A stretch of DNA of 44,845 bases from CAYVLA01 sp964549615 [NCBI: uncultured Thermococci archaeon] (GTDB lineage Archaea; CAYQAE01; CAYVLA01). Below, in pieces: positions 24,186 to 33,253 of the stretch (position 1 is its first letter; every line of letters begins with the position of its first letter). The notes below the pieces were generated by a model. It searched no databases. It had not been told where the DNA came from and was given only the letters and a program-made list of their open reading frames with translations. Made by a program: the position numbers and the translations under genes. The DNA lies in assembly GCA_964549615.1 (NCBI GenBank), contig CAZJVP010000003.1, positions 1-44,845 of the forward strand, given 5' to 3'.

Positions 24186-25106
24186 ATGCGTTTGGCCAAG
24201 GTTTGCAGCATATCCCTGCCCGGCATGGGGCCTTGCGAGGACCGCCTCACGAAGGTCCTGGACAGGGCCTCCAAATGGATCGACCTTGCGGCAAGGGATG
24301 AGCCGGACATAATCTGTCTGCCCGAGACGGTAAACGGCCTCGGGCTTTGCGGCAAGGCCTGGGCCGGATGCGCCGAGCCCGTGCCGGGGCCTACCACCGA
24401 GATGGCCTCCAGGATGTCAAAGGAGCACTCAACGTACATCGTCTGCCCTATAGTTCGCCGCGACTCCGACGGCCTGCATAACAGCGCCTTGCTCTACGAC
24501 CGCTCCGGTGAACTGGCTGCAACCTACGATAAGGTTCACCCCACGATTTGGGAGATCGAGGATGGGATAATTCCGGGGGAGCGTGGTTTGGTCTACGACA
24601 CGGACTTCGGGACGATAGGCTTTGCCATTTGCTTCGATCTCAACTTCCGCGACCTCAGAGACTTCTATGGGCAAGCGGGAGCGGAGATCATCTTCTTCCC
24701 TTCAATGTACCGGGGCGGAATCCAGCTGAGGTTGTGGGCATTCGAACTCGGCTGCTACATGGTTTCAGCCACCCCCGGAGAGATGAGCGCCATAGTCAAT
24801 CCGCTGGGCAGAATCCTTGCGGAGTCATACGAGTACAACCGGATAATCTCGCGCCAGATCAACCTCGACTGCCGGGTACTCCATCTGGACTTCAACTCGG
24901 AGAAGCTGGAGGCCATCAAGAAGGCGTACGGTGCCCGTGTGGAGTTCGAGGTCGCAAGCCCTGAAGGGGTCTTCCTGCTGATATCCAATGACACCAAGAC
25001 CTCCGACGATGTCATGAGCGAGTTCGACTTGGAGACAAGAACCAACTACTTCCGCCGAGCCGAGAGAATCCGCGACCGTGCTCTGAAGGAAAGGCGAAAT
25101 CCCTGA
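24186..25106 (+). CDS. Carbon-nitrogen hydrolase (nitrilase superfamily)
   Basis: Amidase/nitrilase-fold enzyme cleaving a C-N bond. The Glu-Lys-Cys triad is visible: PDIICLPETVNGL (Glu), TYDKVHPTIWEIE (Lys) and GFAICFDLNFRDL (Cys nucleophile), with the second Glu region at FFPSMYRGG. 306 residues from ATG 24186. Soluble, cytoplasmic. Such enzymes hydrolyse amides, carbamoyl groups or nitriles; the substrate is not readable. Placement between the GATase-like gene and an MFS transporter suggests the substrate may be imported, which is inference. Confidence 0.88.
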   Translation: MRLAKVCSISLPGMGPCEDRLTKVLDRASKWIDLAARDEPDIICLPETVNGLGLCGKAWAGCAEPVPGPTTEMASRMSKEHSTYIVCPIVRRDSDGLHNSALLYDRSGELAATYDKVHPTIWEIEDGIIPGERGLVYDTDFGTIGFAICFDLNFRDLRDFYGQAGAEIIFFPSMYRGGIQLRLWAFELGCYMVSATPGEMSAIVNPLGRILAESYEYNRIISRQINLDCRVLHLDFNSEKLEAIKKAYGARVEFEVASPEGVFLLISNDTKTSDDVMSEFDLETRTNYFRRAERIRDRALKERRNP

Positions 25107-25314
25107 CTGTAATCGCTGCGGGCACCACGGGCCTTCGCTGGGCGGGGAACTTTGCTGGTTGCAGTGGTTTTGACCCAAAGGCGTCACGATCACCAAGATC
25201 GGCGCGCCAGACTTTGATCTGGCTTAACTACGTCCCGTGATCTTGGGGGAGTTCCTTGGAATCGTCAACGCGCAATACCGGTGGAGGAAGACGGAAACCG
25301 GAAGGCGCGTAAGA

Positions 25315-25323
25315 ACTTTAAGC
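25315..25323 (+). promoter_or_regulatory. TATA box of the MFS gene
   Basis: ACTTTAAGC centred 26 nt before GTG 25345, which supports a leaderless transcript and that start. Confidence 0.5.
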
Positions 25324-25344
25324 GTGAGCCTTATCCTCCTACGA

Positions 25345-26544
25345 GTGCAGGTACCGAGCACGAGCCATAACCTCGCGATACTTCTCGCTGCATCGGCGAT
25401 ATTCGGACTTTCCGTTGGGGCCTACGACGTCCTGTTTCCCTACTACCTGGACCATATCGGCGTAAGCTTCGAAAGCATGGGAATCATCTTCTCTCTCGCT
25501 GCGCTCGTGATCGCGGTGGCAAGCGTCTACATCGCCAGCGCATCCGATTCTAGGGGAAGGAAGTGGTCGTACTCCCTCGGGATCGTGTTGGGCTCCTTGT
25601 CCTCCAGCATGGTCCCCTTGTCGCGGGCCTTGCCCGTTCTCGCCATGGCCAAGACGTTCCGTGAAGCAGCCACTCGCTTCAGGGAGTGTCTGCACGGAGT
25701 GCTGATCTTCGAGTTCGCGCGCTCGAGATTCACCGATTTCTTCGCCAAATCCAGGGGACTGGAATACCTATCCGAAGGATCCGGCCAGTTGGTAGCGGGT
25801 CTCATCCTTGCGGCCTTTGGGTTCTTGGGTTCCTTCCAGTTGATGGGCCTTCTCTTACTTGGCTCCCTGTCGATCTTCTACATAGGCTTTGATGAGACCA
25901 GACAGCCAACCCTCGGCCGGGAGCGCCCGGGCCTGCGTGAGACCTATTCCCTGAGCATCCCCGGTCCGCTGAAGCTGCTAGCGATCTCGAGCTTGCTCTT
26001 CTCCGTCGGACTAAGCACCAGCCACAACTTCATCATGCCGCTCTTCTTCTCGAAGAAGTTCGGGGCCACCGTCGGCCAAGTCTCTCTCATCCTGGGTCTG
26101 CATCGGCTTTCCCTCGCGCTCCCCCTTTTCTTTTCGGGAACGATCATGAGGCGGTCCCTGAGGAAGATCATCATCCTCTCCTTGATCTACGAGGGGACGG
26201 CAATCTCCATCACCGGATTGGCACCAGGGCTTGTAGCCTCCACGACCATCTGGTTAACCCACGACATTCTTGGCGCATCACTCTGGATACCGGCCCAGGC
26301 CGTGCTTATCCAGCATTACGCCAGAGACCAGATCAGAGGTAGGGACGTCTCCAAGGTGGCGGCCATAGGGGCTTTGGGGTACATATTCGGCCCGGTGATC
26401 GCCGGCTGGACCTCATCGATATCGATCAGCGCGCCCTTCATCCTGAGCGGGATCGTGGTTGCTGCGTCGGGGATTCCACTCCTTCCCCTGAGGGAGCCTT
26501 CCCTCGAGGAGAAGGACGCCCTGCTTGCCCGAGCGCCAGCCTAG
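25345..26544 (+). CDS. Major facilitator superfamily transporter
   Basis: Twelve-helix secondary transporter. It opens NLAILLAASAIFGLSVGAYD, has the loop 2-3 signature ASASDSRGRKWSY (variant of the MFS GxxxDRxGRR motif) and a repeat of the half in PLFFSGTIMRRSLRKI. It ends with TSSISISAPFILSGIVVAAS and a short cytoplasmic tail. About 399 residues from GTG 25345, chosen from TATA spacing; a frame from 25237 would precede the promoter. Substrate unknown. The neighbours (nitrilase, DegT aminotransferase) hint at an organic substrate. Confidence 0.9.
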   Translation: MQVPSTSHNLAILLAASAIFGLSVGAYDVLFPYYLDHIGVSFESMGIIFSLAALVIAVASVYIASASDSRGRKWSYSLGIVLGSLSSSMVPLSRALPVLAMAKTFREAATRFRECLHGVLIFEFARSRFTDFFAKSRGLEYLSEGSGQLVAGLILAAFGFLGSFQLMGLLLLGSLSIFYIGFDETRQPTLGRERPGLRETYSLSIPGPLKLLAISSLLFSVGLSTSHNFIMPLFFSKKFGATVGQVSLILGLHRLSLALPLFFSGTIMRRSLRKIIILSLIYEGTAISITGLAPGLVASTTIWLTHDILGASLWIPAQAVLIQHYARDQIRGRDVSKVAAIGALGYIFGPVIAGWTSSISISAPFILSGIVVAASGIPLLPLREPSLEEKDALLARAPA

Positions 26545-26630
26545 ACGGCGTCCATAGGCCTTGCCCCGACCTTTTCCCAGGAAAGCTTGATTAACCACCG
26601 AGAAATCGATTGCCGAGAGAGGAGATCAGG

Positions 26631-27914
26631 TTGGCCGAGAAGCTGGCGATAAAGGGCGGCCCCAAAGCGGTGACCGAGCCTTGGCCGTCATGGCCGATCC
26701 TCACCAAGAGGGACGAAGAGGTTGTGCTTGAAGCTCTGAGAGGAACCGGAACGGACGTTGTTGCGCCGGGCGGCGTGATCGGGGCATTTGAGGCAGCTCT
26801 GGCGCAGTACCAAGGCTCCAAGTTCGCAGTGGCCACCAACGGCGGAACCCAGGCATTGGATCTTGCAGTCGCAGTATCCGGCGCTGGACCAGGGGACGAG
26901 GTCATATGCACCCCATACTCCTGGGGCGCATCCGTCGCGTGCGTCCTGCACAACAATGCAATCCCAATCTTTGCAGACATAGACAAGACGCTCAACCTTG
27001 ACCCCGACAGCGTCAACGAGAGGATAACCAAGAGAACCAGGGCCATAGTCGTGGTACACATCTACGGACAGCCGGCGGAGATGAAGCCGTTGGTGGAGAT
27101 CGCCCACGACAACAACCTCGTCCTCATCGAGGATGCTGCGCAGGCCATGGGCGCAACCTACAGGGGAAAGAAGGTGGGGAGCATCGGGGATATCGGCTGT
27201 TTCTCGTTCCAGGCATCAAAGCACGTCCCGGCATTGGAGGGCGGGGGCCTCGTGACGGACAACGAGGACTACTACCAGCACGCCCTGATTCTGGCGATGC
27301 ACCCGCGCAGGCAGGAGGCGCAGGTCGGGGCAGCCGGATACAGACGTTACATAGACAGCTCAGCCTACAATTTCAGAATCCATCCACTTGCAGCCGCGCT
27401 GGCAAAGGAGAGGCTCGGAAAGATCGATGAGCTGAACGCGGCTAGGGAGAAGAACTGCACCTACCTCAACGGAAAGTTGAAGGGGCTCCCCGGCATCAGG
27501 CCTACATATGTCGGTCCCCATCGCACGCATACCTACCACATGGTGGCGCTGTCCTACGTTAAGAAGGAGCTGGGCGGGTTGCCAAGGGAGAATTTCATCC
27601 AAGCCATGCGGGCCGAAGGCCTAGGCATCGGCCACTACGTGGGAGTGCCCATCCACCTCAGGCCCAGGTTCCAAGACCACTACTACTACGGGAAGGGATG
27701 CCCCTGGACCTGCCCGTTTGCGGACCGTCTGGTAACCTACAAGGAGGGTGACTGCCCGGTAGCGGAGAACGTGTGCAAGGAAACGGGCCTCACGTTCTAC
27801 ACCGGGGGCCTGGCAGTTGAGTGCAAGAAGCTGCTGGATCAGATTGCCTATGCTTTCGAGAAGGTAACGTCCCAGCCCGAGGAGATAATGAAGTTGCCCG
27901 AGAAACCCGCCTGA
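26631..27914 (+). CDS. DegT/DnrJ/EryC1/StrS-family PLP aminotransferase
   Basis: Fold-type I PLP enzyme that usually transaminates keto-sugars or keto-cyclitols. It opens LAIKGGPKAVTEPWPSWP. Then come SKFAVATNGGTQALDLAV (cofactor phosphate), ICTPYSWGASVACVL, IEDAAQAMGATYRGKKVG (Asp/Gln contacts to PLP) and FSFQASKHVPALEGGGLV with the Schiff-base Lys. 427 residues from TTG 26631 with GGAG 6 nt upstream; TTG 26610 is weaker. The C-terminal insertion PWTCPFADRLVTYKEGDCP carries extra Cys residues and is not typical. It is followed 83 nt later by a Gfo/Idh dehydrogenase, a common pairing for amino-sugar or amino-cyclitol interconversion. Confidence 0.9.
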   Translation: MAEKLAIKGGPKAVTEPWPSWPILTKRDEEVVLEALRGTGTDVVAPGGVIGAFEAALAQYQGSKFAVATNGGTQALDLAVAVSGAGPGDEVICTPYSWGASVACVLHNNAIPIFADIDKTLNLDPDSVNERITKRTRAIVVVHIYGQPAEMKPLVEIAHDNNLVLIEDAAQAMGATYRGKKVGSIGDIGCFSFQASKHVPALEGGGLVTDNEDYYQHALILAMHPRRQEAQVGAAGYRRYIDSSAYNFRIHPLAAALAKERLGKIDELNAAREKNCTYLNGKLKGLPGIRPTYVGPHRTHTYHMVALSYVKKELGGLPRENFIQAMRAEGLGIGHYVGVPIHLRPRFQDHYYYGKGCPWTCPFADRLVTYKEGDCPVAENVCKETGLTFYTGGLAVECKKLLDQIAYAFEKVTSQPEEIMKLPEKPA

Positions 27915-27997
27915 GGGGAGGTCGCTCGGTCAAGCGGCGAACCCCTCACTCCGGGATGGGAGGAATATCATAGCGTTACGATATGCAGGTGCTGAAC

Positions 27998-29032
27998 GTG
28001 AAGCAACTGAACATCGGTTTCGTCGGGTGTGGCTTCATGGGGCAGATAGCCCACATGGCCAACTTCGCTGCCGACCCCAGGTGTAGGATCGTGGCCCTAG
28101 CAGACCTCAGACCCAAATTGGCCGAAATGGTGGCGCGCAAGTATTCCATCCCTAGAGTATACCAGAACCACGAGCGTCTCTTGGAGGACCCGGAGGTTGA
28201 GGCAGTCGTTGAGATAACACAGGACGACTGTCATGCGCCGATAGCGATCGACGCGATGAACGCGGGCAAGCATGTCTACACGGAGAAGCCTTTGACCACC
28301 AACCTGCGAGACGCGCAGACGGTCGTGAGAACCGCGAAGAGGAAGGGCGTCAAGCTAATGGTCAGCTACATGAAGAGGTACGATCCAGGAGTGGAGATCG
28401 CGAAGAACGAAATCGCCAAGGTTCTGAGCGACGGATCACTCGGCGCAGTGACGCTCGCTCGATCCCATGGGTTCGGAGGCAACTGGATATGCAACGTGGG
28501 AAAACCAATCACCACGGACGAACCCGGCCCCGCTGTAAAGAGAGTGAACCCTTCTTGGCTACCGGAGCACCTGGTCAAGGACTATCGCACCTATCTGAAC
28601 GTGTACTGCCACAATATCAACCTTATCAGGTATCTCATAGGCGACCCTGAGAAGGCGAGGTTCTGTTCCTACCATCCGGGTGCGAAGGTGCTCCTGATGG
28701 AATACAAGGACTTCCCAGCGATAGTCGACACGGGCTGGCTTTCGGCGCACTTCTGGGACGAGTGCACGGAAGTCTATCTAAGGGATGGTCGATTCAGGAT
28801 CCTCACGCCGCCGCCGCTCCTAAAGAATGTGCCCGCCGAGGTTGAGATCTACAGGGGCGGATCGCTCCAGACCTACACCCGCCCAGCAGCCCCCTGGGAC
28901 TGGTCCTTCAGAAGATGCGCGGAACACTTCGTCGACTGCGTCCTCAACGACAAGCCGCCCGTGTCATCGGGCGAAGACTCGATGGTCGACATCAAGATCG
29001 TCGAGGAAGCCTTCAGGGGACTCCTAGACTAG
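27998..29032 (+). CDS. Gfo/Idh/MocA-family oxidoreductase
   Basis: Second dehydrogenase of this family. NAD(P) site NIGFVGCGFMGQIAHM (GCGFMG), EKPLTTNLRDAQTV signature, and the C-terminal domain with VKRVNPSWLPEHL and YLNVYCHNINLIRYLIG, where His-Asn-Ile-Asn stands at the active-site His position. GTG 27998 is preceded 6 nt upstream by AGGTG (344 residues); ATG 27983 would give 349. The two stops at the 3' end are interlocked: CTAG at 29029-29032 supplies the stop of this gene and of the opposite NTPase gene. It likely works with the DegT enzyme on a (keto)sugar. Confidence 0.9.
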   Translation: MKQLNIGFVGCGFMGQIAHMANFAADPRCRIVALADLRPKLAEMVARKYSIPRVYQNHERLLEDPEVEAVVEITQDDCHAPIAIDAMNAGKHVYTEKPLTTNLRDAQTVVRTAKRKGVKLMVSYMKRYDPGVEIAKNEIAKVLSDGSLGAVTLARSHGFGGNWICNVGKPITTDEPGPAVKRVNPSWLPEHLVKDYRTYLNVYCHNINLIRYLIGDPEKARFCSYHPGAKVLLMEYKDFPAIVDTGWLSAHFWDECTEVYLRDGRFRILTPPPLLKNVPAEVEIYRGGSLQTYTRPAAPWDWSFRRCAEHFVDCVLNDKPPVSSGEDSMVDIKIVEEAFRGLLD

Positions 29033-29586
29033 GCCAAGAGCCCTTCCACGAGCTGCCACAGCTCCTCGGGCTTCCCCGGAGACCATTTGGCCCGCGGGAT
29101 CTCTCGGTCAAAGACCCTAAAGGCCCAGCCCAGAGCCGACGTTCGACACGCGCAGACGAGGATCGATTCCATGCGCGCGAGGCTGTCAGCTAATGCCCTG
29201 AGTCCGGGGTATATCCCCTTGCCGGCCACCTCGAGCTTGCCCACCTCGTCGACGAAGGCAATGTCGGGCGCGTTGCTCGGTAGGCCCTCCAGCACGGCGT
29301 TGGCCCTCTTGAACCCTGAACGGGAAAAAAGGTAGCGGGTTCCTCCTTCTCTTTGCCAGTCCGTCCCTTGCACGGTCCCAGGCAAAACGGCAAGGGGAAA
29401 CCTTTCGCCCGTGGCGCAGTCAAGCCCGTCGTAGCCGAGCAACTCGCCCCCGACGATGCGCCTTGGGCTGACTATGCCGCCGGTGCGCATGCAACGGGCC
29501 TTGGCGTTCTCCAGAACGTAGAGACACGACGAACTCTTTCCCGCGCCGATGCCGCCGCTGACGAAGATGATCCTTGCCAAACACAT
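29029..29586 (-). CDS. THEP1-type nucleoside-triphosphatase (DUF265)
   Basis: Small P-loop NTPase of the archaeal/thermophile THEP1 family. Walker A is in VSGGIGAGKSSSCLYVL at residue 9-20, Walker B is IAFVDEVGKLE near residue 130, and the FSRSGFKRANAVLEG element between them is typical. 185 residues, normal. ATG 29586 lies 45 nt from the TTTTTAAAT TATA at 29626-29637. The cellular role of the family is not settled; members hydrolyse NTPs and related phosphates. Stop interlocked with the convergent Gfo/Idh gene. Confidence 0.88.
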   Translation of the reverse strand: MCLARIIFVSGGIGAGKSSSCLYVLENAKARCMRTGGIVSPRRIVGGELLGYDGLDCATGERFPLAVLPGTVQGTDWQREGGTRYLFSRSGFKRANAVLEGLPSNAPDIAFVDEVGKLEVAGKGIYPGLRALADSLARMESILVCACRTSALGWAFRVFDREIPRAKWSPGKPEELWQLVEGLLA

Positions 29587-29625
29587 GCACCGGGCGAGGT
29601 CAACTCGTTTCCGTTTTGCCGGATG

Positions 29626-29637
29626 AATTTAAAAATG
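29626..29637 (-). promoter_or_regulatory. TATA box of the THEP1-like gene
   Basis: Minus-strand CATTTTTAAATT, about 45 nt upstream of ATG 29586 (leader about 19 nt). Confidence 0.5.
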
Positions 29638-29753
29638 GGCCTCGCCAGCCAGGCGAGAGAATCGGGAATTGCCGCAGCAACGGAGCATCCCGAACCCAAG
29701 CTGAGGCTGCGGTTCGCATCCGCGGCCTAAGCAGGAGAAGGAGAGAGTCACCC

Positions 29754-31016
29754 GTGCTTTCCCTCTTGAGTCCCACGGCGGAGAAATGGGTGGCTGTCAG
29801 CATCTTCATTGCTACTTTCGCTGCGGTACTCTGGCGAAGGGTGCCGATCCACTATCTGTCGCTCGGCGCCGCAGCACTCTTGGTTCTGCTGGGCATCGTC
29901 CCTGCAGACGTGGCTTTGTTCCAGGACGTGAATTGGGATGTCCTTGCTATCTACTTTGGATATGGCGTGTTGGCTGCGGCACTGACGGAGAGCGGCGTCC
30001 CGGCTCTGCTTGCATACCGCATCCTGCTCAAAACCAAGAAGGAGAAGTACGCCCTGCTTCTTCTTAGCGGGGTTGCTGCCGCGCTCTCGGCCTTCATGCC
30101 CAATCCCGTTGTGGTTCTGGCCCTTGCCCCTTTGGCCATCGAAATGGCAGACCGGATGGAATCCCCGCTCTTTCTCTACTTGATTTGCCCCGCACTGGCT
30201 TCAAACGCCGTTACGACCGTCAGCATGGTGGCGGATCCCCCCGCGCTGATCTTGGCGGCCTCCACCGGGATGAGGTTTCTCGATTTTTACTGGTTCAAGG
30301 GGCGCCCAGGCCTGGGGACGTTGTCGGTCATCGCGGTGGCTGTGGCCTTACTGACGTTGCTCGTTCAGCTCAGGAGAATGAACAAGAAAGTTGCCCTCCC
30401 AGCTGAGAAGATCGAGGTCAGCTACGGTGCATCCCTGCTCTTTGTCCTGAGCGTATTGGCGCTGGCCCTGATCCCAACACGTCACCCGGGGATCATCGGG
30501 CTCATCCTCGGGGTTGCATCCATCCTGCTTGTCAGACACAGATGGAGGGCCGTCCTGAGGGAGTTCGACATAAGGTCAATGCTGTTCCTCGCGGGAATAT
30601 TCGTAGTCGTGGGGTCTTTGGACAAGGTTGGGGCGATCATGGATTTCAGCACATGGATCAAGACGATAGGCGCATCGAGCAGTCTGGCGACCTTCGTACT
30701 ACTCGTTTGGATTTCGGTGGGCTTCTCATCGTTCGTGGACAACGTGCCTTACACGGTCCTGATGATACCGACATGCAAGTACCTTGCCCAGATGCTTGGC
30801 ATGAGTCCGTATCCGTTCTACTACGGAATGCTCGTCGGCACCGGAATCGGGGGAAACATCACCCCCGTTGGCGCGACGGCCAACGTCCTAGCCTGCGGGA
30901 TCCTTGAGAAACGCGGCCAGAAGGTGGAGCTGGCGAAGTATCTCAAGATCAGCATCCCCTTCACGTTCGCGGCGGTGCTGGCCGGCCAACTCCTGCTGCA
31001 ATTGTTTTGGTTGTAG
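29754..31016 (+). CDS. ArsB/NhaD/CitMHS-type ion transporter
   Basis: About 420 residues and 10-12 membrane segments. Helical-hairpin motifs of the ion transporter superfamily are present: ALSAFMPNPVVVLALAPLA in the first half, and SSFVDNVPYTVLMIP and GGNITPVGATANVLACGI in the second. GTG 29754 is chosen since GGAGAG lies about 8 nt upstream; the preceding residues of the open frame are hydrophilic and unlike a membrane N-terminus. Family members carry arsenite, Na+, or di- and tricarboxylates. Which is transported here is open, although sugar-acid or carboxylate transport would fit the neighbours. Confidence 0.87.
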   Translation: MLSLLSPTAEKWVAVSIFIATFAAVLWRRVPIHYLSLGAAALLVLLGIVPADVALFQDVNWDVLAIYFGYGVLAAALTESGVPALLAYRILLKTKKEKYALLLLSGVAAALSAFMPNPVVVLALAPLAIEMADRMESPLFLYLICPALASNAVTTVSMVADPPALILAASTGMRFLDFYWFKGRPGLGTLSVIAVAVALLTLLVQLRRMNKKVALPAEKIEVSYGASLLFVLSVLALALIPTRHPGIIGLILGVASILLVRHRWRAVLREFDIRSMLFLAGIFVVVGSLDKVGAIMDFSTWIKTIGASSSLATFVLLVWISVGFSSFVDNVPYTVLMIPTCKYLAQMLGMSPYPFYYGMLVGTGIGGNITPVGATANVLACGILEKRGQKVELAKYLKISIPFTFAAVLAGQLLLQLFWL

Positions 31017-31035
31017 GGCGTCCAACAGGGCTTCC

Positions 31036-31860
31036 CTAGACGTTCCTTCTCAGGTACTCCAGCCCCTTCCGGTATCCGACGGCGGGGTCCTCCTTTCCCT
31101 CATATTCGACGCACCACACGCCATCGTAGCCAGCCCGATGCAACGCCCTTATGGCCCTCTGTAGGTCCAACTCGCCCTCTCCCAAGGGCATACATACGTA
31201 CTTCTCGCGGGATCCGAACCCGTCCTTCATGTGCGTGTGCAATGTGTACGGTGCGATCAGGTCGTAGAAACGTCCGACCGTTTCTAGGTCATGCCCGAAC
31301 CAACGGTAGTTCATGGTGTCTAGGTTGGCGCCGATGTTCTTCGAAGCCACTCTTTCAAAGATGGCGACCTGCCTGTCGGCGTCGTTCGTCACGAGGCCGT
31401 GATTATCAAGCGCAAGTCGGAGATCGAGCGCCTCCACGAACTCCAAGCACTCCTCGATGCACGTCGATATCGCCTCAACCCAACGATCCTCGGGCACTGA
31501 ATGCTTGGGCCTTCCCCCTTCGGTCCTTATTGTGCTGGTGCCAAGGATCTCCGCTAGGTCACAGATCTTGCGCATCCTCTCGGCCTCGGCCTTCACGAGT
31601 TTGGGATCGAGTTGGACGAAGTCGTTCCCCGCTGCCAAGGCGGATGTCTTCAGTCCGTGAGCGTCCAAGGCACGCCTGAGGTTCTCCGCATTCGACCTCG
31701 CAGATTCAAATGGCTGCGCATCCACCCATATGTCGCCAATCTGGATCTCGACGTAGGAGAAGCCGGTCCTCTGCGCGTAGGACAAGAAATCCTCCATCGA
31801 ATAACCAGGGAAGTTGTAGTGGATCAGACCAAACTTTGGTTGCCGCCTCATTCGCCTCAT
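31036..31860 (-). CDS. Sugar phosphate isomerase/epimerase-like TIM-barrel protein
   Basis: Third barrel of the xylose-isomerase-like superfamily. It starts PKFGLIHYNFPGYSMEDFL, then FSYVEIQIGDIW, LRLALDNHGLVTND, IGANLDTMNYRWFG, YTLHTHMKDGFGSR and VWCVEYEGKEDP, giving the Glu/Asp/His/Glu metal set. 274 residues. ATG 31860 is 27 nt from the TTTAAT TATA at 31883-31892, so probably leaderless; ATG 31851 is the alternative. It converges on the transporter gene with 19 nt between stops. Confidence 0.87.
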   Translation of the reverse strand: MRRMRRQPKFGLIHYNFPGYSMEDFLSYAQRTGFSYVEIQIGDIWVDAQPFESARSNAENLRRALDAHGLKTSALAAGNDFVQLDPKLVKAEAERMRKICDLAEILGTSTIRTEGGRPKHSVPEDRWVEAISTCIEECLEFVEALDLRLALDNHGLVTNDADRQVAIFERVASKNIGANLDTMNYRWFGHDLETVGRFYDLIAPYTLHTHMKDGFGSREKYVCMPLGEGELDLQRAIRALHRAGYDGVWCVEYEGKEDPAVGYRKGLEYLRRNV

Positions 31861-31882
31861 CGGGGATCGCTGCGCAACAGGG

Positions 31883-31892
31883 CATTTAATCC
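31883..31892 (-). promoter_or_regulatory. TATA box of the isomerase gene
   Basis: CATTTAATCC on the plus strand (GGATTAAATG on the coding strand), centred 27 nt from ATG 31860: leaderless spacing. Confidence 0.55.
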
Positions 31893-31958
31893 TTTCCGGG
31901 GCTGCGGCGCGGTTGTTTGGAACCCAGCATACCCCCGGAGAGCTGCGGTCCGACGATC

Positions 31959-31972
31959 TGCATGATCATGCA
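31959..31972. repeat. 14-bp perfect palindrome in a divergent intergenic region
   Basis: TGCATGATCATGCA lies in the 286-nt gap between the isomerase gene and the DUF362 gene. It is beyond the isomerase TATA and about 150 nt upstream of the DUF362 TATA, so it may be an operator. Nothing else is seen in the gap. Confidence 0.5.
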
Positions 31973-32108
31973 TAGACGGCTCGCCGGTCGTTGGTTGCGG
32001 TTGCGGCTCCGATGGCAACGCAAACCGGGGTTCAGCCCCTGAGTCCGAGCGCGCATTAGCCTTGGTGCGACCGCGATGGAAGGCTAGCTGGGCGCGTACC
32101 CAGAGTCC

Positions 32109-32118
32109 AATTTATCAA
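32109..32118 (+). promoter_or_regulatory. TATA-like box of the DUF362 gene
   Basis: AATTTATCAA centred about 34 nt upstream of ATG 32147. Confidence 0.45.
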
Positions 32119-32146
32119 AGATCGATCTTCGCCCTCCTCTGGTCCA

Positions 32147-33253
32147 ATGTGCGCGAAGGTCTACATGCTGGGTGCCCAGGTCCTTAGGGTCGAAGGGGCG
32201 AGAAGCCCGGTCGTGAGGATCCCGGATCTCCTGGACGCGGCCGGGATCTCGGAGGTCGTCGTGCCGGGAGATCCCGTTGCGATAAAGATGCACCTTGGCT
32301 CCGACGGCGGCAGTAGAACGATCAGGCCAGAGTTCGTTAGAAAGGTGGTCGACAAGGTCAAGCTTCTCGGGGGTAGGCCATTCATCGCCGAGACGTGCCG
32401 GCCGGACGCGATCCAGTACTTGGAGATCGCGAACCAGCGGGGCTACAACGACTCGACCCTCGGCTGTCCGGTCGTGATCGTCGACGGGTTCAAGGGGAAC
32501 GACTTTAGGGACGTTCTGACGGGCGGTCAGATCGTCAAGACGGTCCAGGTCGCTGCTGGCATCTTCCATGCGCCGTCGATGATCGTTTTGAGCCACGTCA
32601 CGGGCCACGGCGACTCAAGCTACGCCGGGGCAATAAAGAACATCGGCATGGGTTGCGTTGCTAGGAGCTCCAAGGGCAAGATCCACAGATCGGTGAACGT
32701 CGATCCGCCGATCTTCCATCCAGACAGGTGTGCGGCGTGCGGCGAATGCGCCAAGGCGTGCAACTACGGTGCTCTAACTCTCGTTCAGCAAAAACCCGTC
32801 ATCAATCCCGTGCTTTGCGAGCGCTGCATGCGATGCACGCGCGCCTGCACCCACGCCGCCCTGGTCCGCCCCGCCCCCACGCGGGAAAACTTCATGCAGG
32901 CCCTGGCAGAAAGCGTCAAAGGCGTCCTCTCTACGTTCGAACCAAGCCGGGTGTTATTCGTCAACTTCGTCGTGGATGTGACACCCCAGTGTGACTGTGC
33001 ACCTTCGCTCGACATCCCCATCGTGCCCGACCAAGGAATCCTTTGCTCAAGGGATCTAGTGTCCCTCGAGCAGGCGTCTTTGGATCTGGTTCGCAGAGCA
33101 CCTGCGATGCCGGGGTCAATCGCCCACGACAGGGGGCTGGGGCCGGGAATGGAGAAGTTTGGCGCATTGCACGGCCTTGACCCCCAGTTCCAGATCGATG
33201 CCGCGCAGAGGCTCGGACTGGGGTCGCGGGACTACGAGCTTGTGCTCATTTGA
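32147..33253 (+). CDS. DUF362 protein with two [4Fe-4S] clusters
   Basis: The N-terminal DUF362 domain (about residues 1-190) shows VAIKMHLGSDGGSRTIRPEF and VVIVDGFKGNDF. A ferredoxin-like part follows with RCAACGECAKACNYGAL and LCERCMRCTRACTHAAL. The C-terminal third continues the DUF362 fold with CDCAPSLDIPIVPDQGILCS. 368 residues, normal for the archaeal form; ATG 32147. Role unknown; electron transfer or a redox-linked reaction is implied by the clusters. Its stop overlaps the convergent membrane gene by 8 nt. Confidence 0.88.
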   Translation: MCAKVYMLGAQVLRVEGARSPVVRIPDLLDAAGISEVVVPGDPVAIKMHLGSDGGSRTIRPEFVRKVVDKVKLLGGRPFIAETCRPDAIQYLEIANQRGYNDSTLGCPVVIVDGFKGNDFRDVLTGGQIVKTVQVAAGIFHAPSMIVLSHVTGHGDSSYAGAIKNIGMGCVARSSKGKIHRSVNVDPPIFHPDRCAACGECAKACNYGALTLVQQKPVINPVLCERCMRCTRACTHAALVRPAPTRENFMQALAESVKGVLSTFEPSRVLFVNFVVDVTPQCDCAPSLDIPIVPDQGILCSRDLVSLEQASLDLVRRAPAMPGSIAHDRGLGPGMEKFGALHGLDPQFQIDAAQRLGLGSRDYELVLI

